Assembly (NCBI GenBank): GCA_903833215.1
Contig: CAILEM010000149.1
Location: 1 to 34,516, forward strand
Length of the DNA: 34,516 nt
From: an uncultured Armatimonadota bacterium
Lineage (GTDB): Bacteria; Armatimonadota; Fimbriimonadia; Fimbriimonadales; Fimbriimonadaceae
Reading direction: 5' to 3'
Shown in pieces: positions 1 to 8,557 of the stretch (position 1 is its first letter; every line of letters starts with the position of its first letter). The notes under the pieces were generated by a model, which ran no database searches, had not been told where the DNA came from, and worked only from the letters and a program-made list of their open reading frames with translations. Made by a program: the position numbers and the translations under genes.

Positions 1-310
1 GCCGCAACCGGGGGACTTCCACGATAGTCATCCGAAACCGTGAGCGCACTCGGGTCCGCGATCTGGGCTACGAAGCTAAACTTCAAGGGTTGAACGCGGC
101 TTGGTCCCGAGTGGTCCCGCTCATTAACTTACTAGGGTTGTGCCCGAGAGGGCGCTACCCTGGGTCGGCGACGTCCCGAGTCCAACGCTGAAGGCGTTGC
201 GTCCGGAAACGTCCGGCAAGTGCCCGAAATCAGAAAGATCAGAATCGCCCTTCACAACAACTTGTAAATCATTGATAATGTCGCACAACCCATGAAGCAT
301 CAGTGGGTCT
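1..310. other. Non-coding, repeat-like left edge
   Basis: I see no gene with a ribosome binding site here. A minus-strand open frame (stop at 124-126) and a short open frame running off the left edge lack start signals. The stretch around 150-240 is rich in short GC-rich inverted segments and looks like the degenerate, partly translatable repeats often seen between genes in Verrucomicrobia, Planctomycetes and Armatimonadota. That likeness is from memory and unproven. It may simply be the promoter region of the gene that starts at 327. Confidence 0.3.
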
Positions 311-326
311 GAATGGAGGTTATGCC

Positions 327-1241
327 ATGTCCTTATCAACAGTTCTCAACGTCATCCTCGGAATGGTTTTCATCTACTTCCTTCTGAGCCGGTTCTGCTC
401 CTTAGGTTTCGAGTGGTGGGTTGGCAGGTTTTTCCTCCGAAATCGATATTTGAAATTCAATCTGCAGAAACTCCTTGAATGCGATGCTCTGCTCAAAGAT
501 TTCTACAAGCAGCCATTAATTGCGACGCTCGCAAGTGGAGAGCATGGTCCGGCGGATATCTCCCCGGATCTTTTCACACAAGTCATCGTCAACAACTACA
601 CGGTTCGCCCCTCCAAGGTCTTGCCTGAACAAGGACAACTCCAGCGGGAATTCGACCTTGAGGAAATCGCAATGGGAAGTTCAGCACTTCGTCATATGGC
701 CGAGAAATCAGTCACAGTTGCTCAATTTCAAGCATCCGTGAATATCTGGTACTCACAGGCAATGGCAAAATCTACCGCTCAATACCGTCACAAAATCCAA
801 GTGCCGATGTTCTGTCTGGGCCTGTTTGTCGCGATTGCCGTCAATGCCAACAGCATCCGGATGATGAAGACATTTTGGACGGAGCCGACGATCTCGGCAT
901 CAGTGGCGTTAGATGCTCAAAAGCAGATTACGAAATTAGCGCTACCGGCAGGGCCGACAAAACCTGGTGATGACGCAAAAGTTGCCGATTCAATTACCGG
1001 GCTGATCATGAGCGAGAAAACGCTCCCAATCGGATGGACGCTGGGTCCCAAGAGCAATTTGCCTAAAGAAGTTCAGGATCCTGGTGCGTTCCTGCAGGCG
1101 CTCCTAGGGTGGATTATTACTGGTCTTGCGATATCCTTCGGTGCGCCGTTCTGGTTTGATTTCCTGAACAACATAGCCAACATCAAGCAAAGCTCTGGTT
1201 CAGCATCCTCTACGGGCAGCCCAGCAAAGTCCACAGCCTAA
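327..1241 (+). CDS. Hypothetical membrane protein with three hydrophobic segments
   Basis: The protein has 304 residues and an unknown function. I chose the ATG at 327 because GGAGG at 315-319 sits seven bases before it; an in-frame GTG at 303 lacks such a site. Hydrophobic segments lie at about residues 5-22, 155-175 and 259-280. Between the first two is a soluble part of about 130 residues. The last segment carries ITGLAISFGAPFWFDFL, a motif I recognise from a widespread family of uncharacterised bacterial membrane proteins, and it is followed by a Ser/Gly/Ala-rich tail. The gene stands alone and converges on the glycoside hydrolase, with a shared hairpin between them. I infer an inner-membrane location only. 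Confidence 0.75.
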   Translation: MSLSTVLNVILGMVFIYFLLSRFCSLGFEWWVGRFFLRNRYLKFNLQKLLECDALLKDFYKQPLIATLASGEHGPADISPDLFTQVIVNNYTVRPSKVLPEQGQLQREFDLEEIAMGSSALRHMAEKSVTVAQFQASVNIWYSQAMAKSTAQYRHKIQVPMFCLGLFVAIAVNANSIRMMKTFWTEPTISASVALDAQKQITKLALPAGPTKPGDDAKVADSITGLIMSEKTLPIGWTLGPKSNLPKEVQDPGAFLQALLGWIITGLAISFGAPFWFDFLNNIANIKQSSGSASSTGSPAKSTA

Positions 1242-1255
1242 TTATCCACGGGAAG

Positions 1256-1285
1256 GGGCTTTAGGAGCATCATCTCCGAAAGCCC
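1256..1285. terminator. Bidirectional hairpin between convergent genes
   Basis: GGGCTTT at 1256-1262 pairs with AAAGCCC at 1279-1285. Inside it GGAG (1264-1267) pairs with CTCC (1274-1277) around a 6-base loop, with one a/g mismatch. It sits between the stop of the + strand membrane gene and the stop of the - strand hydrolase, so it can end both transcripts. There is no long T run, so it could work with Rho or as an RNA-stabilising hairpin. Confidence 0.55.
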
Positions 1286-1292
1286 ACCATTC

Positions 1293-3227
1293 TCACCGCG
1301 CCAACGCAAGAACGGCGTCCGTCGGCAAGTCGGTGAACTCAAACGCACCCGCCTTCACATCGACTTTCTTGTTTGAAACCTGCCCCGTCGCAGCATCGAA
1401 TACCTTAACCTTATACTTGCCATCCTTCAATCCGAGTCCCGAAACTCGGACGTGCGAGGTGTCCGTACCGAACACTCGAACCAATGCCCAACTGCTCTCG
1501 CCCATGCCATGGCCGCTGGCCGCTTCGCCAAGTCCGGCCACAGAAATTCCATCGAGCCGAATCCAATCCTTGCCATGGTTCTCAAGTCGAACCACCACCG
1601 GACCAGCCGGATAGTCGACCGACACGGGCTTCCGTGATCCTGTTGATGGATCGTATTTCTCGTCAAAAACCTGCTTGTCGTTGACCCAAATCGTCAGCGT
1701 TCCTCCCGCCGCAGAGATCTGACCAACATTCACTTGGAGCTTGCCAGGGACTTTGGCGTCGAACTTCACGACGAATGGCTTGGCCCAAGCTTTATTACCG
1801 CCGTCGAGACTCTGGAAATAGGGAGACCAGCCGCCGAGGCTACGAACGTCCACCTTGGGCAGAGAAATCTCAGAGATCTTCGACTTCTCCCATCCCCCGC
1901 CTGCCGACACGAGAAGGTCCGTCTTCTTTGGCGTCTCGACCCAAATAGACCACGGCTTGGCGTTGGGGTGGGTTAGCAACCCAGACTGATCGATAACCTC
2001 TCGCGCCGCTTTGAAGCTCGGTGCCAAATTCGAGCGATCCACCTGGTCCCAGTACCAATATTGACCCGCACCAGCGTGTCCCGCCAACATGCCGCCGTAG
2101 ATGCCATCCCGAACGAGCTTGTTGTAATTAGACCGTGGACCGCTTGGAGGTCCAAACTCGCCATAGAATCCCGGCTTTGTCTTGAACTCCGTGCCCGAAA
2201 TCGCGGCAAGCACGTTGGCGGGATAGGTGTGAGGCTGCATGTAGTCAACGTCGGCAAAGATCCCCGAATCCAACGATTCCGAACTGCTGCTTGTAACGAG
2301 GTGATGATAGGGGTCCAGCGACTTGACATAGGCGATCATCTCTTTGTGCCAAACCGCAACGTCGTTGGCCCGACTTGGGTTCTTCTTGATCGCGTCGACC
2401 CACTGAACTTCGTTGAAAAGCTCCCAAGACATCACCGCCGGTGAATGTCCGTATCGAGCGACGGCATATCGCAACCAAATCTTGGTTCGTCGCTTTGCTT
2501 CTGGATCGGCGAAGAAATCGGTCGGATCCTTCAGGAAGCCGCCATTTGCCGTGTTCCAAGGATGCTCGCGCCAGTTCGAATCTGTGGTGGTGCTGTACGG
2601 ACCGTGGTGGAACAGTACAAACTGAAAGCCGACCCCGGCCTTTTCGGCGGACTGGATAATGCCATCCCACGTAACAAGCGGGGGTTGCCTTAACTCGCGC
2701 CCCGGAATCTTCTCACCCTTCTCGGGAAAGAATGGATTCTTCGAATCCCAATGGCACGTCCAAATGCGAGACCAGTTCGCGCCGCTCTTTCCCATCTTGG
2801 TCATGCCTTGGGCCACAGTCTCGTTTGGAATGCCTTGCCAACCGTAGTCATAACCGATTGGAAAATAGGGCGTGCCATCGGTCCAGGCAAATCGCTTTCC
2901 CTTGATCCCGATAAAGCCGTGCACGAGCTTTGTCTCAACATCAACGGCATTTTTCAACTCGCTGACGACCTTGCCGTTCACCGAGAACCTCGCCGCGTAC
3001 TTCCCGGGCTGCGGAGCAACGAGGGTCGCAGCAAACTTCCCGTCGCCCACATAGTAAGCCAGCCGATGCTGAACCGCACCGTGGGCACCGACAAAGTCGA
3101 CGGTTACGTCATTGACTGCGGCATCGTACGGGTCACCTATCACTGTGAGCGGTGTTATCACGGTAGCAGGGCCGTACCAAGAGGCGGAGACATTACCGAC
3201 GACAGCGGCAGCAAGTAGGCACAACAT
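1293..3227 (-). CDS. Secreted glycoside hydrolase (DUF5060 / GH5-like, clan A)
   Basis: The 644-residue protein starts with an export signal (about residues 1-16, VVGNVSA then SW). Residues 17-105 look like the DUF5060-type beta-sandwich found before catalytic barrels. The TIM barrel spans about 108-420. SWELFNE puts the likely acid/base at Glu273, and FYGEFGPP puts the likely nucleophile at Glu357, the pattern of clan GH-A enzymes. Residues about 465-570 form a second beta-rich module with an IRLDGISVAG end, probably carbohydrate binding, followed by a short C-terminal beta domain. The enzyme should act on a plant or microbial polysaccharide outside the cytoplasm; the substrate cannot be read from sequence. 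A LacI-type operator lies just upstream, suggesting sugar-controlled expression. The ATG at 3227 is followed directly by an in-frame TTG; no strong ribosome site decides between them. Confidence 0.85.
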   Translation of the reverse strand: MLCLLAAAVVGNVSASWYGPATVITPLTVIGDPYDAAVNDVTVDFVGAHGAVQHRLAYYVGDGKFAATLVAPQPGKYAARFSVNGKVVSELKNAVDVETKLVHGFIGIKGKRFAWTDGTPYFPIGYDYGWQGIPNETVAQGMTKMGKSGANWSRIWTCHWDSKNPFFPEKGEKIPGRELRQPPLVTWDGIIQSAEKAGVGFQFVLFHHGPYSTTTDSNWREHPWNTANGGFLKDPTDFFADPEAKRRTKIWLRYAVARYGHSPAVMSWELFNEVQWVDAIKKNPSRANDVAVWHKEMIAYVKSLDPYHHLVTSSSSESLDSGIFADVDYMQPHTYPANVLAAISGTEFKTKPGFYGEFGPPSGPRSNYNKLVRDGIYGGMLAGHAGAGQYWYWDQVDRSNLAPSFKAAREVIDQSGLLTHPNAKPWSIWVETPKKTDLLVSAGGGWEKSKISEISLPKVDVRSLGGWSPYFQSLDGGNKAWAKPFVVKFDAKVPGKLQVNVGQISAAGGTLTIWVNDKQVFDEKYDPSTGSRKPVSVDYPAGPVVVRLENHGKDWIRLDGISVAGLGEAASGHGMGESSWALVRVFGTDTSHVRVSGLGLKDGKYKVKVFDAATGQVSNKKVDVKAGAFEFTDLPTDAVLALAR

Positions 3228-3254
3228 TGTGTTGAAATCCTACCCGTAGATTAC

Positions 3255-3268
3255 GTTAGCGCGTTAAC
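3255..3268. promoter_or_regulatory. LacI-family-type operator upstream of the glycoside hydrolase
   Basis: On the minus strand this reads GTTAACGCGCTAAC, a 14-base near-palindrome with a central CG and a single mismatched pair. This is the form of classical LacI/GalR-family operators. It lies 28-41 bases before the hydrolase start codon, where bound repressor would block transcription. No LacI-type regulator is encoded in the window, so the regulator would act from elsewhere. Confidence 0.55.
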
Positions 3269-3281
3269 AAGAATGTTCTTG
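3268..3281. promoter_or_regulatory. Second palindrome in the divergent intergenic region
   Basis: CAAGAA and TTCTTG flank a TG centre, giving 6-base perfect arms. It abuts the LacI-type operator and lies between the divergent hydrolase and phosphatase genes. It could be a second operator or the base of a small hairpin; the sequence alone does not say which. Confidence 0.3.
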
Positions 3282-3303
3282 CCTTATGGTAAGAGGAGGT
3301 TTG

Positions 3304-3336
3304 ATGGCACCAACAACTGTGCAGGCTGGGCGGTAA
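3304..3336 (+). CDS. Possible 10-codon leader ORF before the phosphatase
   Basis: ATG at 3304 follows a very good ribosome site (GAGGAGG, 3293-3299) by four bases and encodes MAPTTVQAGR before TAA at 3334-3336. The next gene begins four bases later with GTG and has no good ribosome site of its own. I infer that ribosomes ending here re-initiate at the phosphatase start. It is too short to be judged by composition, so it could be a chance frame. Confidence 0.35.
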   Translation: MAPTTVQAGR

Positions 3337-3340
3337 CCTT

Positions 3341-3796
3341 GTGTACGTGGCCCGTGTTCTGTTTGTTTGTCTCGGCAATATTTGCCGAAGCCCATTGGCT
3401 GAGGCGATCCTTAGGCGACAAGCAGATGAAGCTGGGATCGCAGTGGAAATTGATTCAGCGGGTATCGGTGATTGGCACGTCGGACAACGGCCAGATCCCC
3501 GGACCATCAAAATCGGTGAGTCTTTGGGGTGCACGATGACGATGCGGGCGCGTCAAGTTCGGACTCAAGATTTCAGCGAGTTCGACTTGATTGTGGCCAT
3601 GGATCACGCCAATGTCCGTGAGCTTGAGGCCTGGCCAGGAAGTGATCCGTCGAAGATCCGTTTGGCAAGGTCTTTCGATCCTTCTGCAGATACATCCGAG
3701 GTTCCTGATCCGTATTACGGACAATATTCTGATTTCGAAGCCGTCGCAGTAATGCTCGAAATTGCCTGCGCCAGAATTCTACAAACCCTCTCATAG
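3341..3796 (+). CDS. Low-molecular-weight protein-tyrosine phosphatase
   Basis: This 151-residue cytoplasmic protein is full length for its family. It removes phosphate from tyrosine, typically on autokinases that control exopolysaccharide export; arsenate reductases share the fold. The P-loop is CLGNICRS, with the nucleophile at Cys10 and the phosphate-binding Arg16. The general acid Asp is in VPDPYYG (Asp123), as expected for the phosphatase branch. Start codon: the first in-frame start after an upstream stop is GTG 3341; GTG 3347 would give the more usual short N-terminus (VARVLFVC). Neither has a clear ribosome site, and a leader ORF ends four bases upstream. The TPR gene begins 17 bases downstream, so the two probably form an operon. 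No partner tyrosine kinase lies in the window. Confidence 0.92.
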   Translation: MYVARVLFVCLGNICRSPLAEAILRRQADEAGIAVEIDSAGIGDWHVGQRPDPRTIKIGESLGCTMTMRARQVRTQDFSEFDLIVAMDHANVRELEAWPGSDPSKIRLARSFDPSADTSEVPDPYYGQYSDFEAVAVMLEIACARILQTLS

Positions 3797-3813
3797 CCCC
3801 CCACCGAAGAAAC

Positions 3814-4716
3814 ATGAGCGACTCTAGCCTTCCCAATTTCGACGCACTTTGGAATTACAGCCAACCGGCCGAAACTGAAACCGCATTCCGTCAAGTCCGA
3901 AACGATGTCGGTGACTGTGCCCCAGAAACCTATCTTCTTGAACTGGATACCCAAATCGCGCGAACTCTTGGGTTACAGCGGAAGTTTGATGAAGCGCATT
4001 CCCTTCTGGATGCGGTAGAAGCTCGGGCCACGGAAGTCGGTGGGCGACCTCATATTCGGTATCTACTTGAGCGTGGACGTGCCCTGAATTCATCGGGTCA
4101 CAAGGACAAAGCTCACCCTTTGTTCGTACAGGCTTGGGAGATCGGTAAAGATAGTGGCGAAGATGGCCTTGCCGTTGATGCTGCCCACATGGTGGCCATC
4201 GTCGAGACGCCCGAAGCTGCCCTCCAGTGGAACCTGACCGCGCTTGAGCTCGCCACAACCAGTGAAATGCCAGCCGCCCGAAAGTGGCGCAAATCGCTAC
4301 ACAACAATCTTGGCTGGACGTTTTACGATCTCCAGCAATTCGACATTGCCCTGTATCACTTCAAGAAATGCCAAGACCTCGCACTCGAAAATAACGATGC
4401 TGAATTCGAGCGAATCGCCCGATGGTGCATCGCCAAAGTCCTTCGCGTTCAGGGAAACCTCGACGAGGCACTGTCCATGCAGTTTGGCCAACTTGCCGAA
4501 CTCGAAAAAGTGGGAAGAACGAGCGGCTTCGTATTCGAGGAACTCGCCGAGTGCCATTATGCTCTGGGGCGTACTGATTCAGCCGAGCCGTTTTTTGCAC
4601 AGGCATACGCTGAGCTCTCACAGGATCCATGGATAACTCAGGATGAACCCGATAGGATCAGTCGTCTCCTGCGGCTTTCCAATCCTGCGCAAAATCCTAT
4701 CCCCGAAGATGAATAG
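3814..4716 (+). CDS. TPR-repeat protein
   Basis: The 300-residue product has no signal peptide or membrane segment and is mostly helical. Helix pairs with TPR character cover about residues 40-275; the clearest is HNNLGWTFYDLQQFDIALYH, followed by repeats with GNLDEA and LGRTDSAEPFF. TPR arrays bind other proteins, so I infer an adaptor or regulatory role in the cytoplasm. It lies 17 bases after the phosphatase stop and is probably co-transcribed, which makes a shared signalling job possible but unproven. The partner cannot be named from sequence. It converges on the GT-C-like gene with 170 bases between them, in which I see no clear terminator. Confidence 0.8.
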   Translation: MSDSSLPNFDALWNYSQPAETETAFRQVRNDVGDCAPETYLLELDTQIARTLGLQRKFDEAHSLLDAVEARATEVGGRPHIRYLLERGRALNSSGHKDKAHPLFVQAWEIGKDSGEDGLAVDAAHMVAIVETPEAALQWNLTALELATTSEMPAARKWRKSLHNNLGWTFYDLQQFDIALYHFKKCQDLALENNDAEFERIARWCIAKVLRVQGNLDEALSMQFGQLAELEKVGRTSGFVFEELAECHYALGRTDSAEPFFAQAYAELSQDPWITQDEPDRISRLLRLSNPAQNPIPEDE

Positions 4717-4886
4717 CCCACCCATGGCACGCCCTATGGATCCAGAGCATTTGTTTCTGTCCTTCACCCAAAATCCCTTGAAATATAAAGGTCCTAAATT
4801 GCCTCAGTGAGGTAGATATCGCCCAATGTGCGCAATCCTTCATTTTTTAAGTTGGACTTACGAGAGGCCGTGCGCTGTAAGCATGA

Positions 4887-6776
4887 CTAGTGGCCGCTCG
4901 AAGTTTTTGACATCGCCAACCTAATTTGTTCTTGACGTGAAGTGATTGCCTCGGCTGAAGGCTTAAAGACTGCCAATTTGGAATCTTCCAGGGCTTTTAG
5001 CGCCGCTCCAAAGTTGTGCTTGCCAGCCTGAGCGTCTGACAAGTCCAACCAGAGTTGTCCATCGTATGCCATGGTAGGCAGCGCTCGTTCCACCAAATCA
5101 ATCACGTCGGTGTATCTCTGGTCGAGAAGGCGTTCGTGGGCTAAAGAAGCAGCACACTGCGGGTACGTATCTGTCAAACGCAATGCCAGTTCCCAACGTC
5201 GAATCGCTTCCGCCCGGTCGTCTTGTAAAACAAGGCGACCATACATGTAGTTGAGCTCAGGTGCCTTCGGAGCAAGCTTTAGGGCTGCTCGCGTAATTTG
5301 CTGGGCTTTCAAGACTTGATTGGTTCGCGCCAAAGCTAATGCATAGTCCCCCATGTCGATCGCTATCGCCTCAGGGTTGGAAGCCCCACCCATTTCCTTT
5401 AGCCGTTTTTGGACATCGAGTGTGAAGATTGACTTCCCCTTTGCCTCAACATCGGCGGGCCACGAGTTTGACTGGAACAGATACTGAAATGGCTTCTCGA
5501 GAACTCTAGCCGCTTCGGGAGATTGTCCTGTTGAATTGAGCGATTTCGCCAGCATATCTGCCACAACTAAGAGATGGGGATCGTGCTGGATGATCGACCG
5601 AAAAGCTCCATCTGAAGTCATCCAGATATTAATGCCAAAGAATGTCACCCAAGCGTTTAATGCCAAGTTTGCGACAATGGGCACTGCGAAAAGTTGCTTC
5701 CTGTGTGATATAGCTAGAGCCAAGGCCGATCCTAGTAAACATGCGATCGCGACGCCTGACTCAGCTAGTCGATACGGCCCAATCTCAAATGATGGCGATG
5801 GCGGGAAATTCCCGATAGGCAAGTAGACCAATATCCCGCTGATGAGGAGCCACGCCAATGGTTTGGAACATTTCCAAAGCCACACCAAGAGGCTGAGTAT
5901 AAGAACGAAATACATGAGCCCGACGAAAATTGGTCCGGGCCCTTGGTAATTGTGTAGCGTGTAGCTTTGTAAAGCGGCACTGTTCGGCAAGAGGGTGGCT
6001 GTGCCGTAAAAGGCCAGCGTTTGAGCAACCAGGGCCAAACTTTGGGGGAAAGGAGCGAATGCGGTGTGTGGGAAAGGAGTGCATCGTTGCCACAGTGCCA
6101 AATACAGCAAGGCCATCAGCAAAAATGGAGCACTGACAGCAATAACATTCTTGAAAGGCCGATTTCCGATCATTTGAACGGCAAAAGGTACTGCAATTAG
6201 CGCTGCAATCGCTTGCTCTTTAGAAAGGGCCGCCAACAGCAAGCTGCATAGGGAAGCAATGAACCACGCTCGGCCCGAAGTCTTAATGTATTGCACCAAG
6301 GTCAAGAGAAACGCCGCGAGGAAGAGAGACGACAATGCATCCGTACGGCCACCAATCCACCCAACTGCACCCACCTGCATCGACTGGACGGCGAAGAAAA
6401 CACCGGAGAATATGCCTGCTCTTCGGCTGTTCGTAATGACGAAGGCCAGGCAACTAACCAACACCGCAGTTACTGCATGCAGAAGAACATTCGTTTGGTG
6501 ATAGAAGAACGGATTGCCATGACCGTATGAGGTGTCAATCACAAATGATAAGGCAGTCAGAGGGCGGAAATATGTAGCAAATGGATGAGTCAGAGCCGCA
6601 AGTACCGTGTTGCCTCCGAAAACTTCACCAGAGATCAGCATGTGATCGTCCCAAATCGGCAGTCCTGATAATCCCTTCAGGTAAAAGGCTACCGAGATCA
6701 CGAACACGCCGATAAGCGACAATCTCCAGATTGTAAAGGATCTAAACTGCCCCTGTGGAGATGTGGATTCTTTCAT
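4887..6776 (-). CDS. GT-C-like polytopic membrane protein with C-terminal TPR domain
   Basis: The 629-residue protein has an N-terminal membrane domain (about residues 15-395, roughly ten hydrophobic segments) and a soluble tail of about 230 residues. WDD at residues 42-44, in the first outside loop, and the later YFRPLTALSF segment match dolichyl-/polyprenyl-phosphate sugar transferases of the GT-C fold, where this Asp is catalytic. The tail carries TPR-like helices, for example APELNYMYGRLVLQDDRAEA and GAALKALEDSKLA. The layout resembles TMTC/O-mannosyltransferase-like proteins widespread in bacteria. I infer glycosylation of exported proteins or surface polymers; pilins are possible targets because the pilus genes are near, but nothing proves it. 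Start: ATG 6776, with only a weak ribosome site. Confidence 0.75.
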   Translation of the reverse strand: MKESTSPQGQFRSFTIWRLSLIGVFVISVAFYLKGLSGLPIWDDHMLISGEVFGGNTVLAALTHPFATYFRPLTALSFVIDTSYGHGNPFFYHQTNVLLHAVTAVLVSCLAFVITNSRRAGIFSGVFFAVQSMQVGAVGWIGGRTDALSSLFLAAFLLTLVQYIKTSGRAWFIASLCSLLLAALSKEQAIAALIAVPFAVQMIGNRPFKNVIAVSAPFLLMALLYLALWQRCTPFPHTAFAPFPQSLALVAQTLAFYGTATLLPNSAALQSYTLHNYQGPGPIFVGLMYFVLILSLLVWLWKCSKPLAWLLISGILVYLPIGNFPPSPSFEIGPYRLAESGVAIACLLGSALALAISHRKQLFAVPIVANLALNAWVTFFGINIWMTSDGAFRSIIQHDPHLLVVADMLAKSLNSTGQSPEAARVLEKPFQYLFQSNSWPADVEAKGKSIFTLDVQKRLKEMGGASNPEAIAIDMGDYALALARTNQVLKAQQITRAALKLAPKAPELNYMYGRLVLQDDRAEAIRRWELALRLTDTYPQCAASLAHERLLDQRYTDVIDLVERALPTMAYDGQLWLDLSDAQAGKHNFGAALKALEDSKLAVFKPSAEAITSRQEQIRLAMSKTSSGH

Positions 6777-7291
6777 GTATTTCCCGTTCGATCCTCAAAT
6801 GTACTCCCAATCTAAGTGTACCTAACTCCTCCACCAATGCAATAACACCATAACCGCAATGCCGCACGCATCAGGTTGAGATTTCAACGCTTGGCGCGAA
6901 GTTGAGTGGGATTGGGCTGGGCCTCATGTCTTCAGTACATCGCTCTGGAACTACCATTAATTCAGGTGCCTCAAGGATTGGCCTTAGGAGTAACGCATGC
7001 GTGCGACGGGAATATCCAAAAGAAGCAGCCTTGTACTCATGGCGAGCACAGTTATTGTTGCAGACTTGGGCCAACCTCATTCAAGAATACGCCAGATGAG
7101 CGTTGACTAATAACAGATCACTATGGTGGATCTCGATAGCCCCGTGTCAAAACGCAAAATCTATGTTCATTTAAGAGGTTAACTTCTCCTTGTAACTTTC
7201 GATTTTTTAGGGCTGTTAGTGTTTTTTTGATAAAACCGCTTCTTCCTATGTTAGAATTAAGTGCTTCGAGAAATTCTGTAGGAGGCACTTT
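6777..7291. other. 515-base intergenic region between divergent genes
   Basis: Short open frames on both strands around 6870-7110 have no ribosome sites and overlap each other, so I do not call a gene. The right half is AT-rich with T runs at 7201-7230. A possible promoter for the gene at 7292 has TTGATA at 7227-7232 and TAGAAT at 7252-7257. Their 19-base spacing is longer than ideal, so this is weak. Confidence 0.4.
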
Positions 7292-8002
7292 ATGAGCTCA
7301 ATCGTACACACCATGGCATTTGGATCGGGAACCGGCACACAACTTTATAATCCAGACAATATCTCCGGGGTTTGGAATCTCACGCTTGACTGGACCCCGA
7401 CACCTGGGAACACCCTCATCCTGGCACTTGCACTCCCTGGATCTCAGATTATTGACTTCATCTCCTATGGGGAGACTGGACTTGACCTAGGCTATGCACA
7501 AGGTCCCATTTTTGTCTTCACCTGTACAGTGCCGGAATACCCGGGCTCAACGATAGGTGCCATCGGAGAGGTCTTTAATTGTCCCGGTTTTGTTCAAGAG
7601 GTCTCGGGCATCAGTGATAACACCCCTGATCGGAAGAGTAACGGTTCCGGTGGTCCAACAACCAGCTACGATACGGGATCTACGCTCACGACTAGAAATG
7701 CCAGTGAGTATTGGCTCAACGTATACGCCTACTACAATGCATCTACGGGTGCAGATTGCCAAGGTAGCGCTCCATCGAATGGATACACTCTTAATTACGG
7801 GGGATCACCGATTACGGGAACGATGGCTGGATGGGTCCCAACCATCGAGTACAGTGCCGCTGCCCCCACGTACTCTTATGGAATGGTTTTTGCGCATAAG
7901 TTCGTTTCTTGCGAAGCAAATGCGGGGGGAACAATAACTGATTCGAACGAGAATGAGAATTACTACGCAGCTGGGGCTATTACTTGGGCGACAAGTTCCT
8001 GA
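7292..8002 (+). CDS. Hypothetical beta-rich protein
   Basis: This 236-residue protein has a clear start: GTAGGAGG lies before ATG 7292 at a good distance. I do not know its function. The pattern NTLILALALP, then GFVQEVSGIS, a Ser/Gly/Thr-rich stretch, TRNASEYWLNVYAYYN and a final AITWATSS recalls a beta-sandwich family found in phage tail and cell-surface proteins, where GNTLV, EYSG and SWA recur in the same order. It has no signal peptide, which is odd for such a protein; it may be intracellular or exported by a non-Sec route. It contains four cysteines. A hairpin terminator follows at 8070. Confidence 0.7.
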   Translation: MSSIVHTMAFGSGTGTQLYNPDNISGVWNLTLDWTPTPGNTLILALALPGSQIIDFISYGETGLDLGYAQGPIFVFTCTVPEYPGSTIGAIGEVFNCPGFVQEVSGISDNTPDRKSNGSGGPTTSYDTGSTLTTRNASEYWLNVYAYYNASTGADCQGSAPSNGYTLNYGGSPITGTMAGWVPTIEYSAAAPTYSYGMVFAHKFVSCEANAGGTITDSNENENYYAAGAITWATSS

Positions 8003-8069
8003 AAGGCAAGTCCTTAAGCTACGAAGATATAGCCTCAATAGCATAAGGACTCAGTTAAGTGAAAACAAA

Positions 8070-8105
8070 CTCCGGGGTGAAATTACTCCCGGAGCGGGCG
8101 TTTTT
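8070..8105 (+). terminator. Rho-independent-like terminator after the beta-rich protein
   Basis: CTCCGGG (8070-8076) pairs with CCCGGAG (8088-8094), followed by gcgggcg and five T (8101-8105). It lies about 70 bases after the stop of the gene at 7292 and before the small exported protein. The gap between stem and T run makes it imperfect. Confidence 0.5.
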
Positions 8106-8237
8106 GCGTCGACCCCTTTGAAGCTTGATGTTGATTCTATGCTCAGATTTGGGACTTCGGGAGTAAGTAAGGCCGACCAACGGGGTAGATTGCAGGTTGG
8201 GCAGAGCCGCCTGCATCCTTTTTTCGAGATCATTTTC

Positions 8238-8534
8238 ATGCCCAAGCGAACACTACTCTTCATTATCGGAATCGCAGCTTTTGGATCCGCCTTTTGCAGC
8301 CAGGGATGCTCGTCGGGTTCAGCCGACAAGCCTGTTGTTCTCGCAAGTGCTGAGGACGTTCAGAAGGCGAACATCTCGAAGGCAGCCACTATTTTGGATC
8401 AAGTCGAGAAACTGCCAAAGGCTCAACGACAGTCTGTCGTCAATCGGCCAAGAGTTGTTGACACATTGAAGGCCGCATCTGCCGATCCAGATACAAAAGC
8501 TCGGATCACGAAACTTGGCATCACGCTTGACTAA
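8238..8534 (+). CDS. Small exported protein, possible lipoprotein
   Basis: The 98-residue product starts at ATG 8238; a longer in-frame reading from 7953 overlaps the previous gene and its terminator, so I rejected it. Residues 1-20 form a signal peptide (MPKR, then LLFIIGIAAFGSAF). Cys20 and Cys24 follow, but neither is preceded by a canonical lipobox, so lipid attachment is uncertain. The mature part is short, charged and helical (about residues 40-95) with no family I recognise. GAGAT at 8226-8230 may serve as a weak ribosome site. Confidence 0.6.
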   Translation: MPKRTLLFIIGIAAFGSAFCSQGCSSGSADKPVVLASAEDVQKANISKAATILDQVEKLPKAQRQSVVNRPRVVDTLKAASADPDTKARITKLGITLD

Positions 8535-8557
8535 TCTCAAGCTCTCACTCCCACCAG

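Noticed and set aside
6871-7106. Short open frames on both strands in the 6.8-7.1 kb gap
   Set aside because: They overlap each other, have no ribosome site and no recognisable motif.
7953-8237. N-terminal extension of the small exported protein
   Set aside because: It would overlap the preceding gene and run through a terminator hairpin, and would bury the signal peptide.
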